The notes: a model not told the origin generated them from the letters alone. Numbered from the stretch's first letter, positions 36,772-46,298 are shown. The stretch is 64,000 bases of DNA from Pseudomonas sp. ATCC 13867 (GCF_000349845.1 NC_020829.1:2921001-2985000); one strand, 5' to 3'. Numbers and translations are program-made.

Positions 36772-37953
36772 TTAGTCCCGGGACAGGGCCAGTGCTACGC
36801 CCTGGCCGCCGCCGATACACAGGGTCGCCAGACCTTTCCTGGCATCGCGGCGGAGCATTTCGTGCAGCAGCGACACCAGCACCCGGCAACCCGAGGCGCC
36901 AATGGGATGGCCCAGGGCGATGGCACCGCCGTTGACGTTGACCTTGTCGGCGTCCCAGCCCAGTTCCTTGCCCACGGACAGTGCCTGGGCGGCGAAGGCT
37001 TCGTTGGCCTCGATCAGGTCGAGCTGGTCCAGCGACCAGCCGGCCTTCTCCAGGCAACGGCGGGTGGCCGATACCGGGCCGATGCCCATGATCGACGGAT
37101 CGACGCCGCTGCTGGCATAGGCCTGGATGCGCGCCAGAACCGGCAGGTTCAGTTCGCGTGCACGGCTGGCGCTCATCAGCAGCACGGCGGCGGCGCCGTC
37201 GTTGAGGGTGGAGGCGTTGCCGGCGGTGACGCTGCCGTCCTTCCTGAACGCCGGCTTGAGCTTGCCCAGGGACTCGGCGGTGGTGCCGGCGCGCGGCTGC
37301 TCGTCGGTGTCGAAGGACAGCGGATCGCCCTTGCGCTGAGGGATCAGCACCGGGGTGATCTCGTCCTTGAAGCGCCCGGCCTCGATGGCCGCGGCGGCCT
37401 TCTGCTGGGACTGCGCGGAGAAGGCGTCCTGCGCCTCGCGGCTGATGCCGTACTTCTCGGCCAGGTTCTCGGCGGTGATGCCCATGTGGTAGTCGTTGAA
37501 GGCATCCCACAGACCATCGACGATCATGCTGTCCTGCAACTGCGCGTGGCCCATGCGCAGGCCGGTACGGGCCTTGGGCAGCACGTAGGGCGACAGGCTC
37601 ATGTTCTCCTGGCCGCCGGCGATGACGATGTCGGCGTCGCCGCAGCGGATCGCCTGGGCGCCGAGGAACAGCGCCTTCAGGCCCGAGCCGCAGACCTTGT
37701 TGATGGTCATGGCCGGCACGCTGTTGGGCAGGCCGGCGGCAATCGCGGACTGGCGCGCGGGGTTCTGCCCGGCGCCGGCGGTGAGGACCTGGCCGAGGAT
37801 AACCTCATCGACCTGTTCGGCGGCGACGCCGCTGCGTTCGAGCAGCGAGCGGATGATCAGCGCGCCCAGCTCGTGGGCCGGGATGTTCGCCAGGCTGCCC
37901 TGGAAGGCGCCGATGGCGGTACGGGTGGCGGCGACAATGACGACGTCTTGCAT
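36772..37953 (-). CDS. atoB: Acetyl-CoA C-acetyltransferase (thiolase)
   Basis: 393 residues, the normal length for biosynthetic/degradative thiolases. Active-site Cys in [18 protein letters not shown], His in [14 protein letters not shown] and the second Cys in [12 protein letters not shown] are all present. It cleaves acetoacetyl-CoA to two acetyl-CoA. Start ATG 37953 ([15 protein letters not shown]) has GGAGTGAAACTC before it; in-frame ATGs further upstream run into a REP element. The CoA-transferase genes precede it, the atoE-type transporter gene follows. Confidence 0.94.
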   Translation of the reverse strand: MQDVVIVAATRTAIGAFQGSLANIPAHELGALIIRSLLERSGVAAEQVDEVILGQVLTAGAGQNPARQSAIAAGLPNSVPAMTINKVCGSGLKALFLGAQAIRCGDADIVIAGGQENMSLSPYVLPKARTGLRMGHAQLQDSMIVDGLWDAFNDYHMGITAENLAEKYGISREAQDAFSAQSQQKAAAAIEAGRFKDEITPVLIPQRKGDPLSFDTDEQPRAGTTAESLGKLKPAFRKDGSVTAGNASTLNDGAAAVLLMSASRARELNLPVLARIQAYASSGVDPSIMGIGPVSATRRCLEKAGWSLDQLDLIEANEAFAAQALSVGKELGWDADKVNVNGGAIALGHPIGASGCRVLVSLLHEMLRRDARKGLATLCIGGGQGVALALSRD

Positions 37954-37980
37954 GAGTTTCACTCCAAAGCGGACCGTTCT

Positions 37981-38055
37981 TGTGGGAACGAGCTCGCTCG
38001 CGAACAACTCCGAGCCCATCGGCAAGAGCCTTCGCGAGCAAGCTCGCTCCTACGA
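37981..38055. repeat. REP pair within the dhc-ato cluster
   Basis: Inverted REP doublet (about 37981-38005 and 38031-38055) between dhcB and atoB, inside an apparently co-directional cluster. It may affect the stability of the upstream message. Confidence 0.82.
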
Positions 38056-38063
38056 AAGCAGAG

Positions 38064-38720
38064 TCAGAAAGTCATTTCCTTTACATCATCCGGCACGATC
38101 AGGCGACCGGCAGTCTTCTCGGCGATCTCGGCGATGCTCACCCCCGGCGCGGTCTCGCGCAGGATGAAGGCGCCATCCTCGATCTCCAGGTAGGCCAGGT
38201 CGGTCAGCACCTTGCGGATGCAGCCGGCGCCGGTCAGCGGCAGCGAGCAGCGCTCCAGCAGCTTGGACTCGCCGTCCTTGGACGCGTGGGTCATGGTGAC
38301 GATGATGTTGTCCGCGCCGGCCACCAGGTCCATTGCGCCGCCCATGCCCTTGACCAGCTTGCCGGGAATCATCCAGGAGGCGATGTTGCCCTGCACGTCC
38401 ACTTCGAAGGCGCCGAGCACGGTGAGGTCGACGTGGCCGCCGCGGATCATCGCGAAGGATTCGGCGGAGGAGAAGATCGACGCGCCCTTCACGGCGGTCA
38501 CGGTCTGCTTGCCGGCGTTGATCATGTCGGCATCCACCTCGTCATCGGTGGGGAAGGCGCCCATGCCGAGCAGGCCGTTCTCGGACTGCAGCATCACCTC
38601 CATGCCCTCGGGTACGTAGTTGGCCACCAGGGTCGGGATGCCGATGCCCAGGTTCACGTAGTAACCATCCTGCAGCTCGCGCGCCACGCGCTGAGCCATC
38701 TGTTCGCGGGTCAATGCCAT
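38064..38720 (-). CDS. dhcB: 3-oxoacid/dehydrocarnitine CoA-transferase subunit B
   Basis: 218 residues. The catalytic Glu lies in the family motif SENGLLG, in VMLQSENGLLGMGAFP, and the glycine-rich IGIPTLVANYVP loop is present. Together with the subunit encoded 26 bp upstream it moves CoA from a donor to an acetoacetate-like acid. By gene order (LysR, A, B, thiolase, transporter) it matches P. aeruginosa dhcAB, reported to act on dehydrocarnitine; the AtoA/ScoB type reaction on acetoacetate is the alternative. Confidence 0.88.
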   Translation of the reverse strand: MALTREQMAQRVARELQDGYYVNLGIGIPTLVANYVPEGMEVMLQSENGLLGMGAFPTDDEVDADMINAGKQTVTAVKGASIFSSAESFAMIRGGHVDLTVLGAFEVDVQGNIASWMIPGKLVKGMGGAMDLVAGADNIIVTMTHASKDGESKLLERCSLPLTGAGCIRKVLTDLAYLEIEDGAFILRETAPGVSIAEIAEKTAGRLIVPDDVKEMTF

Positions 38721-38746
38721 CTTCTTGTCTCTCTTGTCCGGTGGGC

Positions 38747-39445
38747 TCAGGAACGAACGGTACGTTTCTCGATACGCTTTTCGAAGGTTCCCTGGATGAT
38801 GCGGTCGACGTAGATGCCAGGGGTATGGATCTGGGTCGGATCCAGTTCGCCCGGTTCGACGATCTCCTCCACCTCGACGACGGTGATGCGGCCCGCGGTG
38901 GCCACGATCGGATTGAAGTTCTGCGCGGTGTGGCGATAGATGACGTTGCCGTAGTGGTCGGCCTTCCAGCCCTTGACGATGGCGAAGTCGCCGGTGATGG
39001 CGCGCTCCATCACGTAGTGACGGCCGTCGAACTCGCGCACTTCCTTGCCGTCGGCGACCGGGGTGCCGTAGCCGGTGGCGGTGAAGAAGGCCGGGATGCC
39101 GGCGCCGCCGGCGCGGAGTTTTTCCGCCAGGGTGCCCTGCGGGGTCAGTTCGACCTCCAGTTCACCGGACAGCAACTGCTGCTCGAACAGCGCGTTCTCG
39201 CCGACGTAGGACGCGATCATCTTGCGGATCTGCCGGTCTTCCAGCAGCACGCCGAGGCCGAAGCCGTCGATGCCGCAGTTGTTGGAGACCACGGTCAGGC
39301 CCTTCACGCCCAGCTTGCGGATGTGCGCAATGAGGTTTTCCGGGATGCCGCAGATGCCGAAGCCGCCCGCCAGTACCGTCATGTCGTCGGTGAGCCCGGC
39401 GAGGGCTTCCTCGTAACTGCCTACGCGCTTGTCGAGTCCTGCCAT
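38747..39445 (-). CDS. dhcA: 3-oxoacid/dehydrocarnitine CoA-transferase subunit A
   Basis: 232 residues. The N-terminal CoA-binding motif [13 protein letters not shown] and the conserved [17 protein letters not shown] identify the alpha subunit of family I CoA-transferases (AtoD/ScoA/DhcA). First gene of the minus-strand dhcA-dhcB-atoB-atoE cluster, divergent from a LysR gene with 123 bp between starts. Substrate is assigned from synteny only. Confidence 0.88.
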   Translation of the reverse strand: MAGLDKRVGSYEEALAGLTDDMTVLAGGFGICGIPENLIAHIRKLGVKGLTVVSNNCGIDGFGLGVLLEDRQIRKMIASYVGENALFEQQLLSGELEVELTPQGTLAEKLRAGGAGIPAFFTATGYGTPVADGKEVREFDGRHYVMERAITGDFAIVKGWKADHYGNVIYRHTAQNFNPIVATAGRITVVEVEEIVEPGELDPTQIHTPGIYVDRIIQGTFEKRIEKRTVRS

Positions 39446-39568
39446 GTTGCTGCTGCCTCTTGTATTTGGAATGTCCGACCCATCGGTCAGAGAGCGGTTG
39501 CAGCTTCACCGGTGAGGACTGATTTGTTAAGTTTGTTTTTCCAATTGATTAATCCGGTTTACCTATCA

Positions 39569-40474
39569 ATGACAGTCAAGCAACTGCGCGCCTTCCTGGC
39601 CGTCGCCCAGACGCTCAGCTTCGCCCAGGCCTGCGAGCGCCTGCACCTGTCGCAGCCGGCGCTGAGCCTGGCGATCAAGAGCCTGGAGGAGTCCCTCGGC
39701 GGCCAGTTGCTGGTGCGCACCACCCGCAGCGTGGCGCTCACCCCCGAAGGCGAGACGCTGCTGCCGCTGGCCCGCCGCCTGCTGACGGACTGGGACAACG
39801 CCGAGGAGCTGATGCACCAGCACTTCACCCTGCAACTGGGCAAGGTTTCCATCGCCGCCATGCCCTCTTTCGCCGGCAACCTGCTGCCCGCCGTGCTGCG
39901 CACCTTCCGCGACCGCCACCCGAAGGTGAACGTCGCAGTGCACGACGTGATCAACGAGCAAGTGCTGGAGATGGTGCGCAACCACCGTGTCGAACTGGGC
40001 ATCGCCCTGGAGCCGGACAGCCTGGACGGCCTGAGCTTCACGCCCTTCTACACCGACCGTTTCATCGCCGTACTGCCGGCGGATTCACCGTTGGCGGGCG
40101 AGGCGACAATCACCTGGGAGCAGTTGCTGGAGGACCACTTCATAGCCCTGCAACGCCCGTCGGCCGTGCGTCTGCTGCTGGAAGACCGGTTGGCGGCACG
40201 GCACGGCCGGTTGCCGGTGGCGTTCGAGAGCCACCAGTTGGTGACGGTCGGGCGGATGGTGGCCGAGGGCCTGGGCGTCAGCGCCGTGCCCCGTCTGTGC
40301 CGACAGCAGATGGAAGAACTGGGGGCACGCTGCGTGGCGCTCGACGAACCCTGCATCGAGCGGCGCGTGGGGCTGTTCTGCCTGGCGGAGCACAAGCTCT
40401 CCAGCGCCGCGCAGGCGCTGAGCGATGTGCTGGTGAACGGGACGGACTGGGCGGAGATGGAGCAATCACTGTAG
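39569..40474 (+). CDS. dhcR: LysR-type regulator of the dhc/ato cluster
   Basis: 301 residues. N-terminal winged helix (MTVKQLRAFLAVAQTLSF, ERLHLSQPALSLAIKSLEES) and a substrate-binding domain (FTPFYTDRFIAVLPADSPLA). Start ATG 39569 has no strong ribosome site, but it gives the exact LysR N-terminus. Divergent from dhcA, so it probably activates the CoA-transferase operon; the counterpart in P. aeruginosa is PA1998. Effector unknown here. Confidence 0.85.
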   Translation: MTVKQLRAFLAVAQTLSFAQACERLHLSQPALSLAIKSLEESLGGQLLVRTTRSVALTPEGETLLPLARRLLTDWDNAEELMHQHFTLQLGKVSIAAMPSFAGNLLPAVLRTFRDRHPKVNVAVHDVINEQVLEMVRNHRVELGIALEPDSLDGLSFTPFYTDRFIAVLPADSPLAGEATITWEQLLEDHFIALQRPSAVRLLLEDRLAARHGRLPVAFESHQLVTVGRMVAEGLGVSAVPRLCRQQMEELGARCVALDEPCIERRVGLFCLAEHKLSSAAQALSDVLVNGTDWAEMEQSL

Positions 40475-40535
40475 GAGCGAGCTTGCGCGAACGGCTTCGC
40501 AGCGAGAGCTGGTTCGCGAGCAGGCTCGCTCCTAC
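40471..40535. repeat. REP pair
   Basis: Degenerate REP at 40471-40492 overlapping the end of the LysR gene, and a second, inverted one at 40512-40535 (GCGAGCAGGCTCGC), in the gap before the convergent hmgR. Confidence 0.78.
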
Positions 40536-40636
40536 GAAAGCAGGCTGTTCGGGTGATCAGTGCGCCGGCGGAATCTCCTAACGGCATTCGCCGAATGCCG
40601 ACGCCAGTGGGAACACGCGTCCCCGGCAGCGAACCG

Positions 40637-41368
40637 TCAGACCTCTCCCCCCATCCGCAGACTGATCTCCCGCCCCGCCGCCAGCAACTGCCGCGCCGAC
40701 TCGCCCTGGGGTTCGGCGGCAAAACTGGCCTCTGATCCGACCACGGTAATCACCCCCGCCAGCTCCCGCCCAGTGGCGAACAACGGCACCGACAGCGCAT
40801 TCACCCCCGGCATCAGCAGCCCGTGGATCGAATGCAGCCCCTCGGCACGAATGCTCTCCAGCACTGACTGATCCGCCCCCTCCTCCAGCCCCGGCCGGAA
40901 CGCCGCGAACACCAGCCCGGTGGACGATCCATGCACCGGCAGCACCGAACCCACCTGCGTCACCAAGGTGACCATCCCCTGCGCCGGCTCCACCTGCACC
41001 ACGGTCGGCCCGTGGCTGCCCCAGATGGCCAGGAAGCAGGTCTGCCCGAGGTTGTCGCGCAGCTCGGCCAGCACGGGACTGGCGACCTTCACCACATCCA
41101 GCCGACGGATCGCCGCGAGTCCCACGTAAAGCGCCTCGCGGCCCAACCCGTAATGGTTGGTGGCCGGGTCCTGCTCGGCGAAGCCGCTGGCGATCAGCGC
41201 CTGCAGATAGCGATGAACCTTGGCCACCGGCATCTCCAGGTACTCGCCCAGGCGCTTGAGCGAAGTGCTTGGCGCCAAGTCCGCCAGTGCCTTGAGGATT
41301 TCGGTGCCGACCTCGGCGGACTGCACCTTCTTGCCCTTCGTCGGGGCGGACTCTTGCGGTTCGTTCAT
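40637..41368 (-). CDS. hmgR: IclR-type repressor of homogentisate catabolism
   Basis: 243 residues. Winged helix-turn-helix (about 20-75, TSLKRLGEYLEMPVAKVHRYLQ is the recognition region) and an IclR effector domain (GSVLPVHGSSTGLVFAAF, GVNALSVPLFATGRELAGVI). Divergent from hmgA with a long palindrome between them. In P. putida HmgR represses the hmg genes and is released by homogentisate. Start ATG 41368; a TTG three codons upstream is less likely. Confidence 0.88.
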   Translation of the reverse strand: MNEPQESAPTKGKKVQSAEVGTEILKALADLAPSTSLKRLGEYLEMPVAKVHRYLQALIASGFAEQDPATNHYGLGREALYVGLAAIRRLDVVKVASPVLAELRDNLGQTCFLAIWGSHGPTVVQVEPAQGMVTLVTQVGSVLPVHGSSTGLVFAAFRPGLEEGADQSVLESIRAEGLHSIHGLLMPGVNALSVPLFATGRELAGVITVVGSEASFAAEPQGESARQLLAAGREISLRMGGEV

Positions 41369-41427
41369 GGTCTTCAACTTAAAAGGACTCCCTGATGGGC
41401 TTGACGGCCTGCCATCCTGAAATTACG

Positions 41428-41452
41428 TTTATCGTAATTCAATTACGATAAA
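41428..41452. promoter_or_regulatory. HmgR operator (25-bp perfect palindrome)
   Basis: Arms TTTATCGTAATT (41428-41439) and AATTACGATAAA (41441-41452) around one C, in a strikingly AT-rich island 15 bp before the hmgA ATG. An extra AATTACG half-site lies at 41421-41427. The position lets it cover the hmgA promoter or the ribosome site. Confidence 0.82.
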
Positions 41453-41467
41453 AAGAGTGAAACCACC

Positions 41468-42766
41468 ATGACCTCCTCCCGCGCCCCGGCCTACCAATCC
41501 GGATTCGGCAACGAATTTGCCAGCGAGGCGCTGCCAGGCGCCCTGCCCGCCGGGCAGAACTCACCGCAGCACGTTCCCTACGGCCTGTACGCCGAACTGC
41601 TCTCCGGCACCGCCTTCACCGTTGCGCGCAGCGAGGCCCGGCGCACCTGGCTGTACCGCATCCGCCCGTCCGCCGGGCACCCGCGCTACGAACGCCTGGA
41701 GCGGCAGATCACCGGCACCGCCCTGGGCCCGGTCACGCCCAACCGCCTGCGCTGGAACAGTTTCGAGATGCCGGTGGAGCCTACCGACTTCATCGACGGC
41801 CTGCTATGCATGGCCGCCAACGCCGAGGCCGACGCCACCAGCGGCGTCAGCGTCTACGCCTACCGCGCGAACCGTTCCATGAGCCGTGCCTTCTTCAACG
41901 CCGATGGCGAACTGCTGATCGTCCCGCAAGCCGGTCGTCTGCGCCTGTTCACCGAACTGGGCGTGCTGGAAGTCGAACCGCTGGAGATCGCCGTGATCCC
42001 GCGCGGCATGCGCTTGCGTGTGGAGTTGCTGGACGGCTCCGCCGCCGGCTACGTCGCCGAGAACCACGGCGCCGCCCTGCGCCTGCCCGACCTCGGCCCC
42101 ATCGGCAGCAACGGCCTGGCCAACCCGCGCGACTTCCTCACCCCGGTGGCTCGCTACGAGGACGTGGAAGGCCCGGTGCAACTGGTGCAGAAATTCCTCG
42201 GCGAACTCTGGGCCACCCAGCTCGACCACTCGCCGCTGGATGTGGTCGCCTGGCACGGCAACAACGTGCCCTACAAGTACGACCTGCGCCGCTTCAACAC
42301 CCTCGGCACGGTGAGCTTCGACCACCCCGACCCGTCCATCTTCACCGTGCTCACCTCGCCCAGCGACACCCACGGCATGGCCAACATGGACTTCGTGATC
42401 TTCCCGCCGCGCTGGATGGTGGCCGAGAGCACCTTCCGTCCGCCGTGGTTCCACCGAAACCTGATGAATGAGTTCATGGGCCTGATCCAGGGTGTGTACG
42501 ACGCCAAGGCCGACGGCTTCGTCCCCGGCGGCGCCTCGCTGCACAACTGCATGAGCGCCCACGGCCCGGACAACGCCACCACCCGGCAGGCGATCGCCGC
42601 CGACCTGAAACCGCACAAGATCGATCACACCATGGCCTTCATGTTCGAGACCTGTCGCGTGCTGCGCCCCAGCCGCTTCGCTCTCGATTGTCCGCAACTG
42701 CAGCGCGACTACGACGCCTGCTGGAGCGGCATGCAGAAGACCTTCGACCCTTCCCCGGAGCAATGA
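41468..42766 (+). CDS. hmgA: Homogentisate 1,2-dioxygenase
   Basis: 432 residues, the usual length. It opens homogentisate to maleylacetoacetate in Tyr/Phe catabolism. It has the N-terminal [19 protein letters not shown] and the Fe(II) ligand region [18 protein letters not shown] (His/Glu), with a further His in [15 protein letters not shown]. Divergent from hmgR and followed after one base by fahA. Loss of activity in this step gives pyomelanin in Pseudomonas. Confidence 0.97.
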   Translation: MTSSRAPAYQSGFGNEFASEALPGALPAGQNSPQHVPYGLYAELLSGTAFTVARSEARRTWLYRIRPSAGHPRYERLERQITGTALGPVTPNRLRWNSFEMPVEPTDFIDGLLCMAANAEADATSGVSVYAYRANRSMSRAFFNADGELLIVPQAGRLRLFTELGVLEVEPLEIAVIPRGMRLRVELLDGSAAGYVAENHGAALRLPDLGPIGSNGLANPRDFLTPVARYEDVEGPVQLVQKFLGELWATQLDHSPLDVVAWHGNNVPYKYDLRRFNTLGTVSFDHPDPSIFTVLTSPSDTHGMANMDFVIFPPRWMVAESTFRPPWFHRNLMNEFMGLIQGVYDAKADGFVPGGASLHNCMSAHGPDNATTRQAIAADLKPHKIDHTMAFMFETCRVLRPSRFALDCPQLQRDYDACWSGMQKTFDPSPEQ

Positions 42767-42767
42767 A

Positions 42768-44072
42768 ATGAGCGCATCCCACACCGCGCAAAGCTGGATC
42801 GAGTCGGCCAACGGCCACCCGGACTTCCCCCTGCAGAACCTGCCTTTTGGCGTCTTCAGCCCGCCGGGCGATTCGGCGCGCGGCGGCGTCGCCATCGGCG
42901 ACTACATCTTCGACCTGAAGACCGCCTGCGAAGCCGGCCTCTTCCACGGTGCGGCGCACCAGGCCGCGCTGGCTGCCAGCGGCGACAGCCTCAACGCCTT
43001 CTTCGCCGCCGGCGCCACCGCCCGTCGCACCCTGCGCGATGCGCTCATTGCCCTGCTCAGTGAAGGCTGCGGCGAGCAGAAGCGCATGGAAAGCCTGGGC
43101 GCCCGCCTGCTCAAGCCCCAGGCCGCGTGCCGCCTGCACCTGCCGGCCAAGGTGGGCGACTACACCGACTTCTACGTTGGTATCCACCACGCGCAGAACG
43201 TCGGCAAGCTGTTCCGCCCGGACAACCCGCTGCTGCCCAACTACAAGTACGTGCCCATCGGCTACCACGGCCGCGCCTCCACCATCGTGCCCTCCGGCAC
43301 CGAAGTGCGCCGTCCCAACGGCCAGACCCTGCCCGCCGGGGTCGACGTGCCGGTGTTCGGCCCCTGCGCGCGCATGGACCTGGAGCTGGAGCTGGGCATC
43401 TGGATCGGCCAGGGCAACGAACAGGGCAAGGCCATCCCGATTGCCGGCGCCGCCGGGCATATCGCCGGCTTCTGCCTGCTCAACGACTGGTCCGCGCGCG
43501 ACGTGCAGGCCTGGGAATACCAGCCGCTAGGCCCCTTCCTGTCGAAGAGCTTCGCCACCACCATCTCGCCCTGGGTAGTCACAGCCGAAGCGCTGGAACC
43601 CTTCCGCACCGCCCAGCCGGCCCGCCCGGAAGGCGACCCGCAGCCGCTGCCGTACCTCTTTGACGAGGCCGACCAGCAGCACGGCGCGCTGGACATCGAA
43701 CTGGAAGTGCTGCTGCTCACCCCGCGCATGCGTCACGAGCACCAGGCCGCGGAACGCATCGCCCTGAGCAACACGCTGAACATGTACTGGACCGTGGCGC
43801 AGATGGTCGCCCACCACAGCGTCAACGGCTGCCGCCTGCAACCGGGCGACCTGTTCGGCTCCGGCACCCTCTCCGGCGAAACCCCGGACAGCTTCGGCAG
43901 CCTGCTGGAACTGACCACCGGCGGCAAACAGCCGGTGGTGCTGAGCAACGGCGAGGAACGCCGCTTCCTCGAAGACGGCGACGAAATCATCCTGCGCGCC
44001 CGCTGCCGCCGCGATGGCTACCCGTCGATAGGCTTCGGCGAATGCCGTGGGCGGATTCTGCCGGCACATTGA
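42768..44072 (+). CDS. fahA: Fumarylacetoacetase
   Basis: 434 residues. It hydrolyses fumarylacetoacetate to fumarate and acetoacetate. FAH-family motifs are clear: DFYVGIHHAQNVG, GYHGRASTIVPSG, LELELGIWIG (metal-binding Glu residues), LNDWSARDVQAWEYQPLGP and GDLFGSGTLSGE. Starts one base after hmgA ends. The maleylacetoacetate isomerase gene maiA that normally follows is absent here, so the isomerase step must be supplied elsewhere or without enzyme help. Confidence 0.96.
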   Translation: MSASHTAQSWIESANGHPDFPLQNLPFGVFSPPGDSARGGVAIGDYIFDLKTACEAGLFHGAAHQAALAASGDSLNAFFAAGATARRTLRDALIALLSEGCGEQKRMESLGARLLKPQAACRLHLPAKVGDYTDFYVGIHHAQNVGKLFRPDNPLLPNYKYVPIGYHGRASTIVPSGTEVRRPNGQTLPAGVDVPVFGPCARMDLELELGIWIGQGNEQGKAIPIAGAAGHIAGFCLLNDWSARDVQAWEYQPLGPFLSKSFATTISPWVVTAEALEPFRTAQPARPEGDPQPLPYLFDEADQQHGALDIELEVLLLTPRMRHEHQAAERIALSNTLNMYWTVAQMVAHHSVNGCRLQPGDLFGSGTLSGETPDSFGSLLELTTGGKQPVVLSNGEERRFLEDGDEIILRARCRRDGYPSIGFGECRGRILPAH

Positions 44073-44423
44073 TCGCTTTGCTTTTCGTAGGAGCGAGCTT
44101 GCTCGCGAACCGCCCAGCCACAGAGTCGTCGGCTAGCACTGTTCGCGAGCAAGCTCGCTCCTACAGGAAAACCGCCATGTCGCTTCCGTAGGAGCAACTG
44201 TCTTGTCCCGGATAATCCGTGCCTGGGTCGTCCCCCTCACCCCATCCCTCTCCCTCAGGGAGAGGGAGCTGATCGTGCCGCCTGACACCAAAGTTTCATC
44301 CTGCACCGAACGGTCCCCTCTCCCCCTGGGAGAGGGCTAGGGTGAGGGCAGGCCCGAGTACAGGGCTATCTCGTAGGACCTTGTCCGCGAAAAGCGCCGA
44401 CATGCGCTCCTGCACAGGCGCCC
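44073..44423. repeat. 351-bp repeat-rich gap after fahA (no maiA)
   Basis: No gene. It holds a REP pair (44087-44110 and 44141-44165) and a long composite inverted repeat at 44234-44348: CCCTCACCC...CCCTCTCCC TCA GGGAGAGGG and later CCCTCTCCC CCT GGGAGAGGG...GGGTGAGGG. Each inner unit can fold as a hairpin, and the outer arms pair with each other. A GTCCGCGA-type degenerate REP follows near 44380. The composite element resembles dispersed Pseudomonas intergenic repeats; half of one recurs at 49750-49781. Confidence 0.8.
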
Positions 44424-45467
44424 TCAGCTGCTTTCCCGCACCATCAACTCGAACCCCAGGTCCATCACCGGCTCACTCACCGCCTTGTCGTTGATCAGGT
44501 CCAACAGGCGCTCCGCCGCATGGGTCCCGATGGCCTTGCGCGGCGTTCGGATGCTCGACAGGCGCGGCACCATGAACTCCGAACTGGGCAGGTCGTTGAA
44601 GCCCAGCACTGCCACCTGTTCCGGAATCCGGATGCCATGGCGTGCAGCGTCCAGCAACGCCCCCTGAGCCAGGTCGTCGTTACCGAAGAAAACACCTTCC
44701 ACCTGCGGCTGGCTGGCCAGCAACTGGCGGAACAGCTCGCCGCCCAGTCCGACAGACGACGGACGCGGCGTCAGCACTTCCAGCGCAGGGTCGTAGCACC
44801 CCGCCTGCTGCAATGCCCTACGGAATCCCTCCCCGCGTAGCAAGGTGCGCTGATCGAGCTGCGCGCCGATATACGCGAGCCGCTTGCGCCCACTGGCAAG
44901 CAGATGCTTCGCCGCGGCCTCCCCCGCGCGAATCTGCGAGAAGCCCACGCAATGCAGCCCCGCGCCGGGGTCCAGGTCCATCATGTAGACCGCCGGCACG
45001 CCGCTGGCCTCGATCATCCGCCGCGCACTCTCGGTGCGGTCGAAGCCGGTCAGCAGCAGGCCGCGCGGCTGGTACGCGAGGTAGTTGCGCAGCAGGTTCT
45101 CTTCTTCATCGCGGGAGTAGTGGTAGTTGCCGATCAGCACTTCCAGGCCGCGCGGGTGCATCACCGAATGGATGGCTTCGAGCGTCTCGATGAACAACTG
45201 GTTGGCCAGCGACGGCACCAGCACCACGATGTTGTGGCTCTGCTTGGAGGCCAGCGCGCGGGCGGCGGGGTTGGCCACGTAGCCCAGCTCGGCGGCGGCC
45301 TGACGGACCTTTTCCGCCAGCGCCTCGGCCACCGTGCTAACCCCACGCAGGGCGCGCGAGGCGGTGATCGGGCTTACGCCAGCCCGGTGCGCGACATCGT
45401 TGAGGGTAGGTTTGCCAGTGGTGCGCGAATTCTTGTCGTTACTTTTGTTATTTTTGGGAGCGGTCAT
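44424..45467 (-). CDS. gntR: LacI-type gluconate repressor
   Basis: 347 residues. Lys/Asn-rich leader, LacI helix-turn-helix (PTLNDVAHRAGVSPITASRAL, hinge NPAARALASKQSH) and a periplasmic-binding-like effector domain. Divergent from gntK. Operators with core GRTAGCGCTRTC occur in its own leader, before gntK and before gntP. It represses gluconate uptake and phosphorylation until gluconate or 6-phosphogluconate is present. Start ATG 45467; a TTG at 45482 is possible. Confidence 0.92.
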   Translation of the reverse strand: MTAPKNNKSNDKNSRTTGKPTLNDVAHRAGVSPITASRALRGVSTVAEALAEKVRQAAAELGYVANPAARALASKQSHNIVVLVPSLANQLFIETLEAIHSVMHPRGLEVLIGNYHYSRDEEENLLRNYLAYQPRGLLLTGFDRTESARRMIEASGVPAVYMMDLDPGAGLHCVGFSQIRAGEAAAKHLLASGRKRLAYIGAQLDQRTLLRGEGFRRALQQAGCYDPALEVLTPRPSSVGLGGELFRQLLASQPQVEGVFFGNDDLAQGALLDAARHGIRIPEQVAVLGFNDLPSSEFMVPRLSSIRTPRKAIGTHAAERLLDLINDKAVSEPVMDLGFELMVRESS

Positions 45468-45501
45468 CGGGCGGCTTGCCAAACAAAAATCGAAGCAATA
45501 A

Positions 45502-45513
45502 GGTAGCGCTGTC
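45502..45513. promoter_or_regulatory. GntR operator 1 (gntR leader)
   Basis: GGTAGCGCTGTC, near-palindrome around AGCGCT, 35 bp upstream of the gntR start; predicts autoregulation. Confidence 0.75.
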
Positions 45514-45655
45514 TCGCGAACAGGGCAATTGCCTGAGGCCGCTTCCAGCGGTCCCCCGCCCGTCGGTGGAGCACTACCGCCGAAAGCCCGAGACAGACCG
45601 ACTAAAATGACAAGAATACGGAGGCAGCCCGATGCTTTTCGTTACGCCCACCAAA

Positions 45656-45667
45656 GATAGCGCTGTC
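45656..45667. promoter_or_regulatory. GntR operator 2 (before gntK)
   Basis: GATAGCGCTGTC, 18 bp before the gntK ATG. Confidence 0.78.
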
Positions 45668-45685
45668 TCAATTCCGAGGCCCTGC

Positions 45686-46207
45686 ATGCTCCCCGCCATC
45701 GATGCCGTACTCATCATGGGTGTCGCCGGATGCGGCAAGTCCAGCGTCAGCGAGGCCCTGTGCCTGCGCAGCGGCGCGTTCGCCATCGAAGGCGACTCCT
45801 TCCACCCCGAAGCCAACATCCAGAAGATGAGCGCCGGCATCCCGCTGACCGACGAGGACCGCGCCGGCTGGCTCGACACCCTCGCCGCGCAGTTGCAGAA
45901 AGCCATCGCCGCCGGCCAGCGCCCCGTGCTCACCTGCTCCGCGCTCAAGCTCATCTACCGCGAACGCCTGCGCCGCGCCGTGCCCGGCCTGGGCGTGGTG
46001 TTCCTGGAGCTCACCCCGGAAACCGCCGCCCAGCGCGTCGCCACTCGCCCCGGCCACTTCATGCCGGCCAGCCTGATCGACAGCCAGTTCGCCGCCCTCG
46101 AAGTGCCGACCAGCGAACCGCTGACCCTGCGCCTGGACGCCACCCGCCCTCTCGACGAACTGGCGGAAGCCGCACATCTCTGGTGGCGACAGCACATCAA
46201 CGACTGA
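45686..46207 (+). CDS. gntK: Gluconokinase
   Basis: 173 residues from ATG 45686 (MLPAIDAVLIMGVAGCGKSS), preceded by GAGG; an upstream in-frame ATG at 45632 would run through the operator. P-loop GVAGCGKSS, then EGDSFHPEANIQKMSAGIPL, LTCSALKLIYRERLR and ATRPGHFMPASLIDSQFAAL are hallmark GntK segments. Phosphorylates gluconate to 6-phosphogluconate for the Entner-Doudoroff pathway. gntP follows after 91 bp with its own operator. Confidence 0.96.
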   Translation: MLPAIDAVLIMGVAGCGKSSVSEALCLRSGAFAIEGDSFHPEANIQKMSAGIPLTDEDRAGWLDTLAAQLQKAIAAGQRPVLTCSALKLIYRERLRRAVPGLGVVFLELTPETAAQRVATRPGHFMPASLIDSQFAALEVPTSEPLTLRLDATRPLDELAEAAHLWWRQHIND

Positions 46208-46230
46208 CGCGATAGCGCCTGCCCCCAAAA

Positions 46231-46242
46231 GGTAGCGCTATC
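46231..46242. promoter_or_regulatory. GntR operator 3 (before gntP)
   Basis: GGTAGCGCTATC between gntK and gntP. A degenerate half-site GATAGCGCC lies 20 bp upstream (46211-46219). It suggests that gntP has its own regulated promoter. Confidence 0.75.
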
Positions 46243-46298
46243 TCGATTCATTACAGAAGAAAGCCGCTCCGGCACAACGACAACAACAGGAGAGCCCC

